Origin: a bacterium UBA7470
GTDB lineage: Bacteria; Pseudomonadota; Gammaproteobacteria; Burkholderiales; Burkholderiaceae_C
Length of the DNA: 11,503 bases
Reading direction: 5' to 3'
Assembly: GCA_002479815.1 (NCBI GenBank)
Contig: DLPA01000187.1
Coordinates: 3,202 to 14,704 of the forward strand
This document shows, piece by piece, positions 6,533 through 11,503 of this stretch; position 1 is the first letter of the stretch; each line of letters begins with the position of its first letter. The notes beneath the pieces are model-generated. The model saw only the letters and a program-made list of their open reading frames with translations, was not told the DNA's origin and searched no databases. The translations under genes were made by a program, and so were the position numbers.

Positions 6533-6545
6533 GATGAGTATGTGC

Positions 6546-6923
6546 TCAATCTCTGGTGGGAAGACGCCACACCACCCACGCCCCGATCACCCCCAGGCCG
6601 ATGACAAGTGTTTGTAGCCACGGTTGACCTTGCAGTCGCCACGCCGCCAACAGCACCATGACCGTCATCAAACCAGTCGAGAGGCACTTGATCTGTAAGG
6701 ACAAGCTGCGATGCGCTTCCCAGTCGCGCACCATCGGCCCCAGCACACGGTTGGCCAGCAGCCAGGCATGTAGGCGGGGTGAGGCTTTGGCAAAACACGC
6801 CGCAGACAACAGCACGAAAGGCGTGGTGGGCAAGCCCGGCACGACAATGCCAATGATGCCCAGCACCAAGGATAAGACCCCCACTGCCGCCAGGAATCCC
6901 CGTAGGACAGACGTACGCCACAT
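6546..6923 (-). CDS. YbaN-like DUF454 inner-membrane protein
   Basis: A 125-residue small membrane protein of the DUF454 family (E. coli YbaN type), function unknown. The family signature is clear: 'LGIIGIVVPGLPTTPFVLLSAACFAKASPRLHAWLLANRVLGP' at residues about 21-63, followed by 'RDWEAHRSLSLQIK' (66-79). Hydrophobic segments at about 8-28, 33-45, 82-96 and 103-119 suggest three or four membrane passes. The start at 6923 is well supported by GGGGAGGT ending 7 bp upstream. The gene points away from the response-regulator gene, with 237 bp between the two starts. Its 3' end is only 13 bp from the inverted-repeat element, so its transcript may run into that structure. Confidence 0.9.
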   Translation of the reverse strand: MWRTSVLRGFLAAVGVLSLVLGIIGIVVPGLPTTPFVLLSAACFAKASPRLHAWLLANRVLGPMVRDWEAHRSLSLQIKCLSTGLMTVMVLLAAWRLQGQPWLQTLVIGLGVIGAWVVWRLPTRD

Positions 6924-7054
6924 CGTTCAGACCTCCCCGCCATGCTGTACAACTGGGACGGCCGCCACTCGTGCATCCCCATTGACGAGCATGACGGGCG
7001 GTGTTTGGCAGGCGGGGTTGTTCAACGGCATGGTGTTGGTGTGCATCTCTGTCT

Positions 7055-7084
7055 TTGTCAACGTCAGTGTCAACTGCGTATAGT
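7055..7084 (+). promoter_or_regulatory. Sigma70-type promoter of the two-component operon
   Basis: TTGTCA (-35, 7055-7060) and TATAGT (-10, 7079-7084) each match consensus at five of six positions and are 18 bp apart. Transcription would start near 7091, giving a leader of about 70 nt. The sequence GTCAAC occurs at 7057-7062 and again at 7069-7074, 12 bp apart, overlapping the -35 box and spacer. This could be a direct-repeat site for a regulator such as the encoded OmpR-type protein (inference). Confidence 0.55.
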
Positions 7085-7092
7085 CTGCCTGA

Positions 7093-7118
7093 AATTGATG
7101 CTGTTAATTGATGCTGTT
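7093..7118 (+). repeat. Perfect tandem duplication of a 13-bp unit in the regulator leader
   Basis: AATTGATGCTGTT occurs at 7093-7105 and again immediately at 7106-7118 with no mismatch. It lies between the predicted -10 box and the start codon at 7161, so it would be in the 5' leader RNA. It is probably a recent slippage event, or a site where copy-number change could alter expression. Confidence 0.85.
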
Positions 7119-7160
7119 GATCGCAGTGTGACAACGACCGAAAGTATGGAGGTGTGCTAC

Positions 7161-7877
7161 ATGAAGTGTGTGCTGGTGGATGACGATGCCGACATACGTG
7201 CCTTGTTGGTGGATTATTTGGCGACGTTTGGCTATACCACTACAGCGGTGGGCGATGGGCGTGGTTTTCGGCAAACGATGCAGGCCATGCAAACCATGAA
7301 CGGTGGTGTCGATGTCGTGCTGCTGGATTTGATGTTGCCCGATGACGATGGCCTGAATTTGTGTCAGTGGGTCAAGCGCGAATGGCCCGCCTTGCCCGTG
7401 ATTGTCTTGACGGCGCAAGGCGACCCGATGTCGCGGGTGTTGGGCCTAGAGTTGGGGGCGGATGATTACATCGCCAAGCCCTTTCAACCGCGTGAGCTGG
7501 TGGCGCGGATCAAAGCGGTGCTCAGGCGCGGGCGGGGTGCTGCATTTGCACCGCCTGAACCTGCGCCACAAGTGCGTTTTGAAGGCTGGACGTTTGACCG
7601 CCTTCAGCGCGAACTGTGTGCAGCGGATGGGACGGTGGTGGCCCTTTCGGCGGCGGAATACCGCTTGCTGTCGGCATTTGTGCTTCATCCTCGGCGGGTT
7701 TTGAATCGAGAGCAATTGCTGGAGTTGTCGCGTGCGCCCGGCGTGGTGGTCAATGACCGCAGCATCGACTTAGCGGTGTCGCGGTTGCGGGGCAAGCTCA
7801 AAGACATGGAGTGTGAACGCCCGCTCATCAAAACCTTGCGTGGTGCGGGGTATCTGTTTGATGCAGAGGTGTCTTGA
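7161..7877 (+). CDS. OmpR/PhoB-family response regulator
   Basis: A 238-residue two-component response regulator. The receiver domain (about 2-115) has the acidic pocket 'VDDDAD' (6-11), the phosphoacceptor Asp56 in 'VVLLDLMLP', Thr83 in 'VIVLTA' and Lys105 in 'DDYIAKPF'. The C-terminal winged helix (about 138-234) ends with the usual 'VNDRSIDLAVSRLRGKL' recognition helix and 'IKTLRGAGYLF' wing. Layout and length match OmpR itself, which pairs with EnvZ-like kinases. I chose ATG 7161 because GGAGG at 7148-7152 sits 8 bp upstream. The frame is open further upstream, and an ATG at 7146 overlaps that ribosome-binding site. The histidine kinase ATG follows the TGA directly, so the two are co-transcribed and probably translationally coupled. 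The genes it regulates are not shown by the sequence. Confidence 0.95.
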   Translation: MKCVLVDDDADIRALLVDYLATFGYTTTAVGDGRGFRQTMQAMQTMNGGVDVVLLDLMLPDDDGLNLCQWVKREWPALPVIVLTAQGDPMSRVLGLELGADDYIAKPFQPRELVARIKAVLRRGRGAAFAPPEPAPQVRFEGWTFDRLQRELCAADGTVVALSAAEYRLLSAFVLHPRRVLNREQLLELSRAPGVVVNDRSIDLAVSRLRGKLKDMECERPLIKTLRGAGYLFDAEVS

Positions 7878-9020
7878 ATGAGCCGTTGGAACCGTTGGGA
7901 CAGCTTATTTGTGCGCCTGTTGGTGCTGATGTGGGTGACGCTGGTGGTCAGCCATTTTGTGGCTTTTTTTACGGTCACCTCTGGCCGAGGTGGGCCAGCG
8001 TCTCATGCCCATCATCCATCTGACCCAACATCTGACCACAGACGGCCTGAAATGCGTCGTCCCTTGCCTGTTTTGCCCTCGTTGCCGCCGGGGAGTTTGT
8101 TTGCCGATCAAGCACAAAGGCCCCGATCACAGGGCTTGAGTGCCTCGGCCTTGTGGTTGGATTACGGCATACGCATGCTCATCATTGCGCTGGGGGCGTG
8201 GTGGGGGGCGCGGTGGTTGTCGCGGCCCATGCGGGACTTGTCCGATGCGGCCTTGGGGCTGTCGCAAGCCTTGTCGCGTGGGCAAGCTGCCCCCAAACTG
8301 GACGAGGCCCGTGGCACGGTGGAGGTGCGGGAGGCCGCACAGGTGTTCAACCAGATGGCGCAGCAGTTGCAACAGCAGTTCGATGCCCGAGGCTTGCACA
8401 TGGCGGCGGTGTCGCACGACTTACGCACGCCCTTGACCCGCTTGCGCATGCGGCTGGCGCGTTGGCCCGACGAGGCCGAGCGCCGCGCTGCCGATGCCGA
8501 CATTCATGAAATGGATGCCTTGATCGGCGATACCTTGGCGGTCTTGCGCGAGCAGCACGACGGCAGCCAAGCCCGCCCCATTGCCGTCGCCCCTTTTTTG
8601 CAGGCCCTGACCGACGACCTGAGCGACCAAGGGCAAGCCGTCCGTTGCGAGCTGCCGCCAGCCGAGTGGCGGGTCAGCGCCCATCCGGTGGCCTTGCGGC
8701 GCATCTTGTCCAACTTGGTGAGCAATGCCTTGCGTCACGCGGGCAGCGCCCATTTGCACGCCAGCACGCAAGGGGCGTGGGTGTTTTTGGATGTCGATGA
8801 CGAGGGCATGGGCATTCCCCCCGAGCAAATGGCACAAGCCTTTGAGCCGTGGGTGCGCTTGTCTGACAGCAGCATCGCCAATCCCTCACGCGCCGGGCAC
8901 GGCCTAGGCTTGGCGATTGCGCGTGATTTGGCGCTGCGCGATGGCGGGTACGTCAGCTTAGAAAACCGACCCAGTGGCGGCCTAAGGGCAAGATTGGCCT
9001 TGCCGATGTACGCAGGCTGA
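7878..9020 (+). CDS. EnvZ-like sensor histidine kinase
   Basis: A 380-residue inner-membrane kinase. Transmembrane helices at about 11-33 and 94-112 flank a short periplasmic loop (about 34-92) that is rich in His, Pro and Arg. A HAMP region runs from about 113 to 167 ('RWLSRPMRDLSDAA...VFNQMAQQL'). The H-box 'AAVSHDLRTPLTRLRMR' carries the phosphorylated His180. The ATPase domain has an N-box 'NLVSNALRH' (279-287), G1 'DDEGMGI' (307-313), an F-box-like 'FEPWVR' (322-327) and G2 'GHGLGLAIA' (340-348). All catalytic motifs look intact. ATG 7878 directly follows the regulator's TGA, with GAGG at 7866-7869 as ribosome-binding site. It should phosphorylate the preceding OmpR-type regulator. The small periplasmic domain gives no clear stimulus; the histidines could bind metal or respond to pH (speculation). 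Confidence 0.95.
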   Translation: MSRWNRWDSLFVRLLVLMWVTLVVSHFVAFFTVTSGRGGPASHAHHPSDPTSDHRRPEMRRPLPVLPSLPPGSLFADQAQRPRSQGLSASALWLDYGIRMLIIALGAWWGARWLSRPMRDLSDAALGLSQALSRGQAAPKLDEARGTVEVREAAQVFNQMAQQLQQQFDARGLHMAAVSHDLRTPLTRLRMRLARWPDEAERRAADADIHEMDALIGDTLAVLREQHDGSQARPIAVAPFLQALTDDLSDQGQAVRCELPPAEWRVSAHPVALRRILSNLVSNALRHAGSAHLHASTQGAWVFLDVDDEGMGIPPEQMAQAFEPWVRLSDSSIANPSRAGHGLGLAIARDLALRDGGYVSLENRPSGGLRARLALPMYAG

Positions 9021-9076
9021 AATCGTTTGTATCAAACCCGACACAAAACGCATCAATGCCCGATACACAAGACCGT

Positions 9077-9098
9077 CAGACTAGCACCTGTCTGTTTT
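9077..9098 (+). terminator. Weak hairpin plus T-run after the kinase gene
   Basis: CAGAC (9077-9081) and GTCTG (9090-9094) can pair around an 8-nt loop, and TTTT follows at 9095-9098. This has the form of a weak intrinsic terminator for the two-component operon, about 60 bp past its stop. It is short and sits just upstream of the next gene's ribosome-binding site, so it might instead act in that leader. Confidence 0.3.
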
Positions 9099-9126
9099 GA
9101 TGTGGCTGTAAAAAAGGAGTTTTGAA

Positions 9127-10191
9127 ATGCACGACCACGGTTTGATTCATGATTTGGCAGTGATGACGCAACAAACGGCGGATCGTCGCCGCGCTTTGCG
9201 CTGGTTATCGGCGGGCAGTTTGGCAGGCGCGGGCCTGTTACAAGGCTGGCCGGCCTTGGCTCAAGCGGTTGCAAGCGATGCCGATACAGTGCTCAACTAC
9301 GCAGAATCGGCCTATGCGGCATGGTTCCCCGGCCCACAAGCCAACCGCACAGGCGGCACGTTCACCTATCGCTATTACCCGACCACGGGCAACTACTTGG
9401 GCGTGTCGAACGGGCGGGTGTATGTCTTGGGGCCTTTGTTTGGTGCTACGCCCATTGACGTAGGCGCGGTGGCGACGTTTGTCGCCATTGCCAACGGCAC
9501 GGCCAATGCCAGCACTTGCAGCATCATTCCTGAAGAAACGGCAGGCCCTTATCCAGCCGATGGCTCCAATGGCTTGAACAGCGGTCGTCCGGGCAGCAAC
9601 ACCAGCAGCACCGGTACGATCAATGCCTTGTCCTTGTCGGGCATCGTCCGCAGCGACATTCGCTCCAGCGTCGGTGGCGCAGTCGGCACGGCGGCAGGCA
9701 TTCCGATGACGGTCAAGCTCAATCTGGTCAACACCTCTGCCAGTTGCGCCTCTTTGTCTGGTTTTGCGATTTATTTGTGGCACTGCACCCGTGACGGCTT
9801 GTACTCCATGTATTCCACAGGCGTGACCGATCAAAACTTCTTGCGCGGCGTGCAGCCCACCGACAGCACGGGCACTGCTACCTTCACCACCATCTTCCCC
9901 GGCTGCTACGACGGGCGCGTGCCCCACATGCACTTTGAGATTTTCCGCAGCGTGAGCACCGCCACCAGCGCCAGCGGCAAAATCAAAACCTCGCAATTGA
10001 CCTTCCCAACCAGCATTTGTCAGCAAGCCTATGCCAGCGATGGCTACAGCACCAGCCTGACGAATCTGGGTCGCGTCAGTTTGGCGTCCGACAATATTTT
10101 TAATGACGGCTACAGCCTGCAAATGGCAAACGTCACGGGTGATAACACCAACGGTTACATCACGACTTTGCAGATCGGTGTCGCTGCCTAA
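9127..10191 (+). CDS. Exported intradiol ring-cleavage dioxygenase-like protein with N-terminal YRYYP/GRVYVLGP module
   Basis: 354 residues. The N-terminus has 'DRRRALRWL' (19-27) and a hydrophobic stretch ending 'ALAQA' (43-47), which fits a Tat-type signal peptide. Residues about 52-120 are a module seen repeatedly in exported Burkholderiales proteins ('YAESAYAAWFPGP', 'FTYRYYPTTGNYLGVSNGRVYVLGP'), function unknown. Residues about 131-350 resemble intradiol dioxygenases, non-haem Fe(III) enzymes that cleave catechols: 'PEETAGPYPADG' (135-146), 'YLWHCTRDGLYSMYS' (216-230), 'NFLRGVQPTDSTGTATFTTIFPGCYDGRVPHMHFEIF' beginning at 237. The predicted iron ligands are a Tyr at 226 (or 229), Tyr261, His267 and His269, all present. 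A strong AAGGAG ends 7 bp before the ATG. The substrate is unknown, and an extracytoplasmic location is unusual for ordinary catechol catabolism. No other aromatic-degradation gene is nearby. Confidence 0.85.
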   Translation: MHDHGLIHDLAVMTQQTADRRRALRWLSAGSLAGAGLLQGWPALAQAVASDADTVLNYAESAYAAWFPGPQANRTGGTFTYRYYPTTGNYLGVSNGRVYVLGPLFGATPIDVGAVATFVAIANGTANASTCSIIPEETAGPYPADGSNGLNSGRPGSNTSSTGTINALSLSGIVRSDIRSSVGGAVGTAAGIPMTVKLNLVNTSASCASLSGFAIYLWHCTRDGLYSMYSTGVTDQNFLRGVQPTDSTGTATFTTIFPGCYDGRVPHMHFEIFRSVSTATSASGKIKTSQLTFPTSICQQAYASDGYSTSLTNLGRVSLASDNIFNDGYSLQMANVTGDNTNGYITTLQIGVAA

Positions 10192-10293
10192 ACAACAGCT
10201 TAGGGGATGATTGCACTGGTGTGGAGCGGTTTTGTGTGAGCGCAGCGGAGGCTTGCAGGACAATACAGGTTTTCTCATTTCTACGGTTGAGCC

Positions 10294-10929
10294 ATGAAAC
10301 ACCTGACCCCTGTGTACGCTGCCGCTTTATTGGCCTTGTCTGCTTCTGCTGCTTTTGCCCAAGCGGTGACGCCTGCTCCGGCAGTCTCTGCCACCGATCA
10401 GGTGGCCCGTGACGCTGCCGCTGCCGCGCAAAACACCGCGAATCAGGCGCAAGGCAACGCCGGCCAAGCCCAAGCCAGTGCCGACCGCGCACAGGCCGAT
10501 GCCACCAAGGCCCTGAATGGCGATGCCAACGACCGCATCGCCCGCAATCTGGCAAATGCAGCTCAAACCACCGCCAATCAAGCCCAAAACACGGCAACCG
10601 CTGCCCAATCCACAGCGAACGCGGCGCAAGCCTCTGCCGCCCACGCTCATCAGCGCATTGACGATTTGGACCGCAAGGCCAGCCGTGGGATCGCGTCCGC
10701 CTTGGCGACCACCGCCGCTATGCCTTCCGGCACTGACTTGGAACCTGGTCAGACCGCGATGGGCATCGGCTTCGGCTCTTACAGCAACTACGGCGCGGCA
10801 GCCATTGGCTTTGCCCGCCGCATCAAAACCGACGAACAATCGCTGGTCAACGGCGCCGTCGTGCGCGGGGCGATGGCCGTGTCCGGTGGCCGTCCTGCCG
10901 TCAGCGTCGGCATGGGCTGGAAGTGGTAA
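10294..10929 (+). CDS. Short trimeric autotransporter-like protein (coiled-coil stalk plus YadA-like anchor)
   Basis: 211 residues. Signal peptide 1-22 ends 'AFA'. Residues about 34-125 are extremely Ala/Gln/Asn-rich with a heptad-like alanine spacing, and include two similar segments ('AQNTANQAQGNA' at 45-56 and 'AQTTANQAQNTA' at 90-101) separated by a 'GDANDR' break, as expected for a trimeric coiled-coil stalk. Residues about 126-211 fit the YadA-like C-terminal anchor, in which three chains form a 12-strand outer-membrane barrel: 'LDRKASRGIASALATTAAMP', 'GQTAMGIGFGSYSNYGAAAIGFARRI', and a final strand ending in the aromatic 'GMGWKW'. There is no head domain. The ribosome-binding site is weak. 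The TAA stop overlaps the prmB ATG by one base, so translation of the two may be coupled. Confidence 0.85.
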   Translation: MKHLTPVYAAALLALSASAAFAQAVTPAPAVSATDQVARDAAAAAQNTANQAQGNAGQAQASADRAQADATKALNGDANDRIARNLANAAQTTANQAQNTATAAQSTANAAQASAAHAHQRIDDLDRKASRGIASALATTAAMPSGTDLEPGQTAMGIGFGSYSNYGAAAIGFARRIKTDEQSLVNGAVVRGAMAVSGGRPAVSVGMGWKW

Positions 10930-11503
10930 TGCGGCTGTTCGATCTGATCGAACAGCAAAGCCAGCGCCTGACTGATGCAGGCGTGGCTTTAGGGCAGGGC
11001 ACAGCAAGCACCTTGGACGAAGCCGCATGGCTCACGCTCTACGCCCTTGGTCTGCCCTTGGATACCTGTTTGGACGACCCTGCACAATATCCTGAAGTGG
11101 CAGCTATTTCAGAAAGAAATAAACCTCTGGCGCTTGATGATATTGAAAAAGTTGCTTCACTTATTGATAAGCGCATTGCCACCCGTCAGCCCGCTGCGTA
11201 TCTGACGCAAGAGGCATGGCTGCAAGGCGTGCCGTTTTATGTCGATGCGCGCGTCATCATCCCCCGCAGTTTGATTGCCGAGCCTTTGGCCGATGGCAGC
11301 ATGGATGTCTGGTTGAGCGAACGCACCCACCGCGTGCTGGACTTGTGTACGGGCAATGGCAGCTTGGCGGTGTTGGCAGCGATGGCGTGGCCCGAGGTTC
11401 ACGTCACTGCCTCTGACCTCAGCGCCGATGCCCTAGACGTGGCCCGCATCAATGTAGAGCGCCACGGCTTGCAAGACCGCATCCGCTTGGTGCAGTCTGA
11501 TGG
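10929..11503 (+). CDS. prmB: Ribosomal protein L3 glutamine methyltransferase, N-terminal part (3' end outside window)
   Basis: The frame is open from ATG 10929 to the window edge (191 codons plus 2 bases; the family is about 300 residues). PrmB N5-methylates a conserved glutamine of ribosomal protein L3 using S-adenosylmethionine. PrmB rather than the related release-factor enzyme PrmC is indicated by 'PAAYLTQEAWLQGVPFYVDARVIIPRSLIAE' (from 88), since PrmC has a PRPETE-type motif where this has PRSxIAE. The SAM-binding loop is 'VLDLCTGNGSLAV' (136-148), followed by 'ASDLSADALDVARINVERHGL' (161-181). The catalytic NPPY lies beyond the window. GGAAG about 7 bp before the ATG, inside the upstream gene, could serve as ribosome-binding site. 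The start overlaps the adhesin gene's stop (TAATG). Confidence 0.92.
   Translation, partial: MRLFDLIEQQSQRLTDAGVALGQGTASTLDEAAWLTLYALGLPLDTCLDDPAQYPEVAAISERNKPLALDDIEKVASLIDKRIATRQPAAYLTQEAWLQGVPFYVDARVIIPRSLIAEPLADGSMDVWLSERTHRVLDLCTGNGSLAVLAAMAWPEVHVTASDLSADALDVARINVERHGLQDRIRLVQSD

Larger units (their letters stand above)
6147..6545. other. Gene-free AT-rich intergenic region
   Basis: These 399 bases have no credible ORF and are far richer in A and T than the flanking genes. They lie upstream of the GH5 gene and downstream of the DUF454 gene (both minus strand), so they must carry the GH5 promoter, though I see no clear -35/-10 pair. The contents I can support are the 247-bp inverted-repeat structure (6286-6532), a small hairpin at 6465-6479, and two TGG triplets 11 bp apart on the minus strand (6203-6201 and 6192-6190). 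The composition suggests acquired DNA or decayed insertion material. Confidence 0.75.

Noticed and set aside
6942..7160. N-terminal extension of the response regulator (73 extra residues)
   Set aside because: The receiver domain begins at ATG 7161, which has a well-placed GGAGG, and the promoter at 7055-7084 lies inside the extension.
9025..9037. GTTTG-TAT-CAAAC inverted repeat just after the kinase stop
   Set aside because: The stem is only five A/T-rich pairs and no T-run follows, so it is not a convincing terminator.
9238..10302. A 354-codon open frame on the minus strand opposite the dioxygenase gene
   Set aside because: Its product has no recognisable family, shows Ala/Gly/Arg-rich antisense composition, and lies opposite a gene with clear motifs and a strong ribosome-binding site.
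10327..11028. A 233-codon minus-strand frame opposite the adhesin and prmB start
   Set aside because: It mirrors the low-complexity Ala/Gln stalk codons; no motif or ribosome-binding site supports it.

Overview
The window looks like the chromosome of a betaproteobacterium, probably order Burkholderiales. The evidence is a PBP1A C-terminus, a PrmB-type methyltransferase, a DUF3617 protein, and a 'YAExxYxxxFPGP...YRYYPxTGNYLGVxxGRVYxLGP' module that recurs in exported proteins of Comamonadaceae-like bacteria. The genome is moderately GC-rich, apart from one AT-rich island at about 6150-6545. No rRNA, tRNA, CRISPR array or transposase gene is visible.

Layout: (1) 1-303 is the 3' end of a penicillin-binding protein 1A gene. 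It is followed by a PfkB/ribokinase-type sugar kinase on the same strand and, convergently with only 2 bp between stops, a GntR/HutC-family regulator. (2) 2248-2356 is a compact promoter region with six TGG triplets at an exact 11-bp spacing running into an extended -10 box. It drives a small exported DUF3617 protein. (3) 2925-6146 (minus) encodes a 1073-residue secreted protein: signal peptide, an InlB-B/Listeria-Bacteroides-like domain, two related beta-rich repeats, a Pro-Ala-Thr linker, an alpha/beta-hydrolase (esterase-like) domain and a glycoside hydrolase family 5 domain resembling beta-mannanases. (4) 6147-6545 is gene-free and AT-rich, and holds a 247-bp structure bounded by 40-bp inverted repeats (36/40 identical), a candidate MITE. 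(5) A YbaN-like DUF454 membrane protein (minus) is divergent from an OmpR-type response regulator and its histidine kinase. (6) An exported intradiol-dioxygenase-like protein follows. (7) A very short trimeric-autotransporter-like protein overlaps by one base the start of prmB, which runs off the window.

Functionally, most of the window concerns the cell envelope: peptidoglycan synthesis, secreted polysaccharide breakdown, an exported dioxygenase, a surface anchor and an EnvZ/OmpR-like sensor pair. No known defence system or biosynthetic cluster is present. The most interesting features are the 11-bp-phased promoter array, the 247-bp inverted-repeat element, and the unusual domain fusions in the GH5 and dioxygenase proteins.
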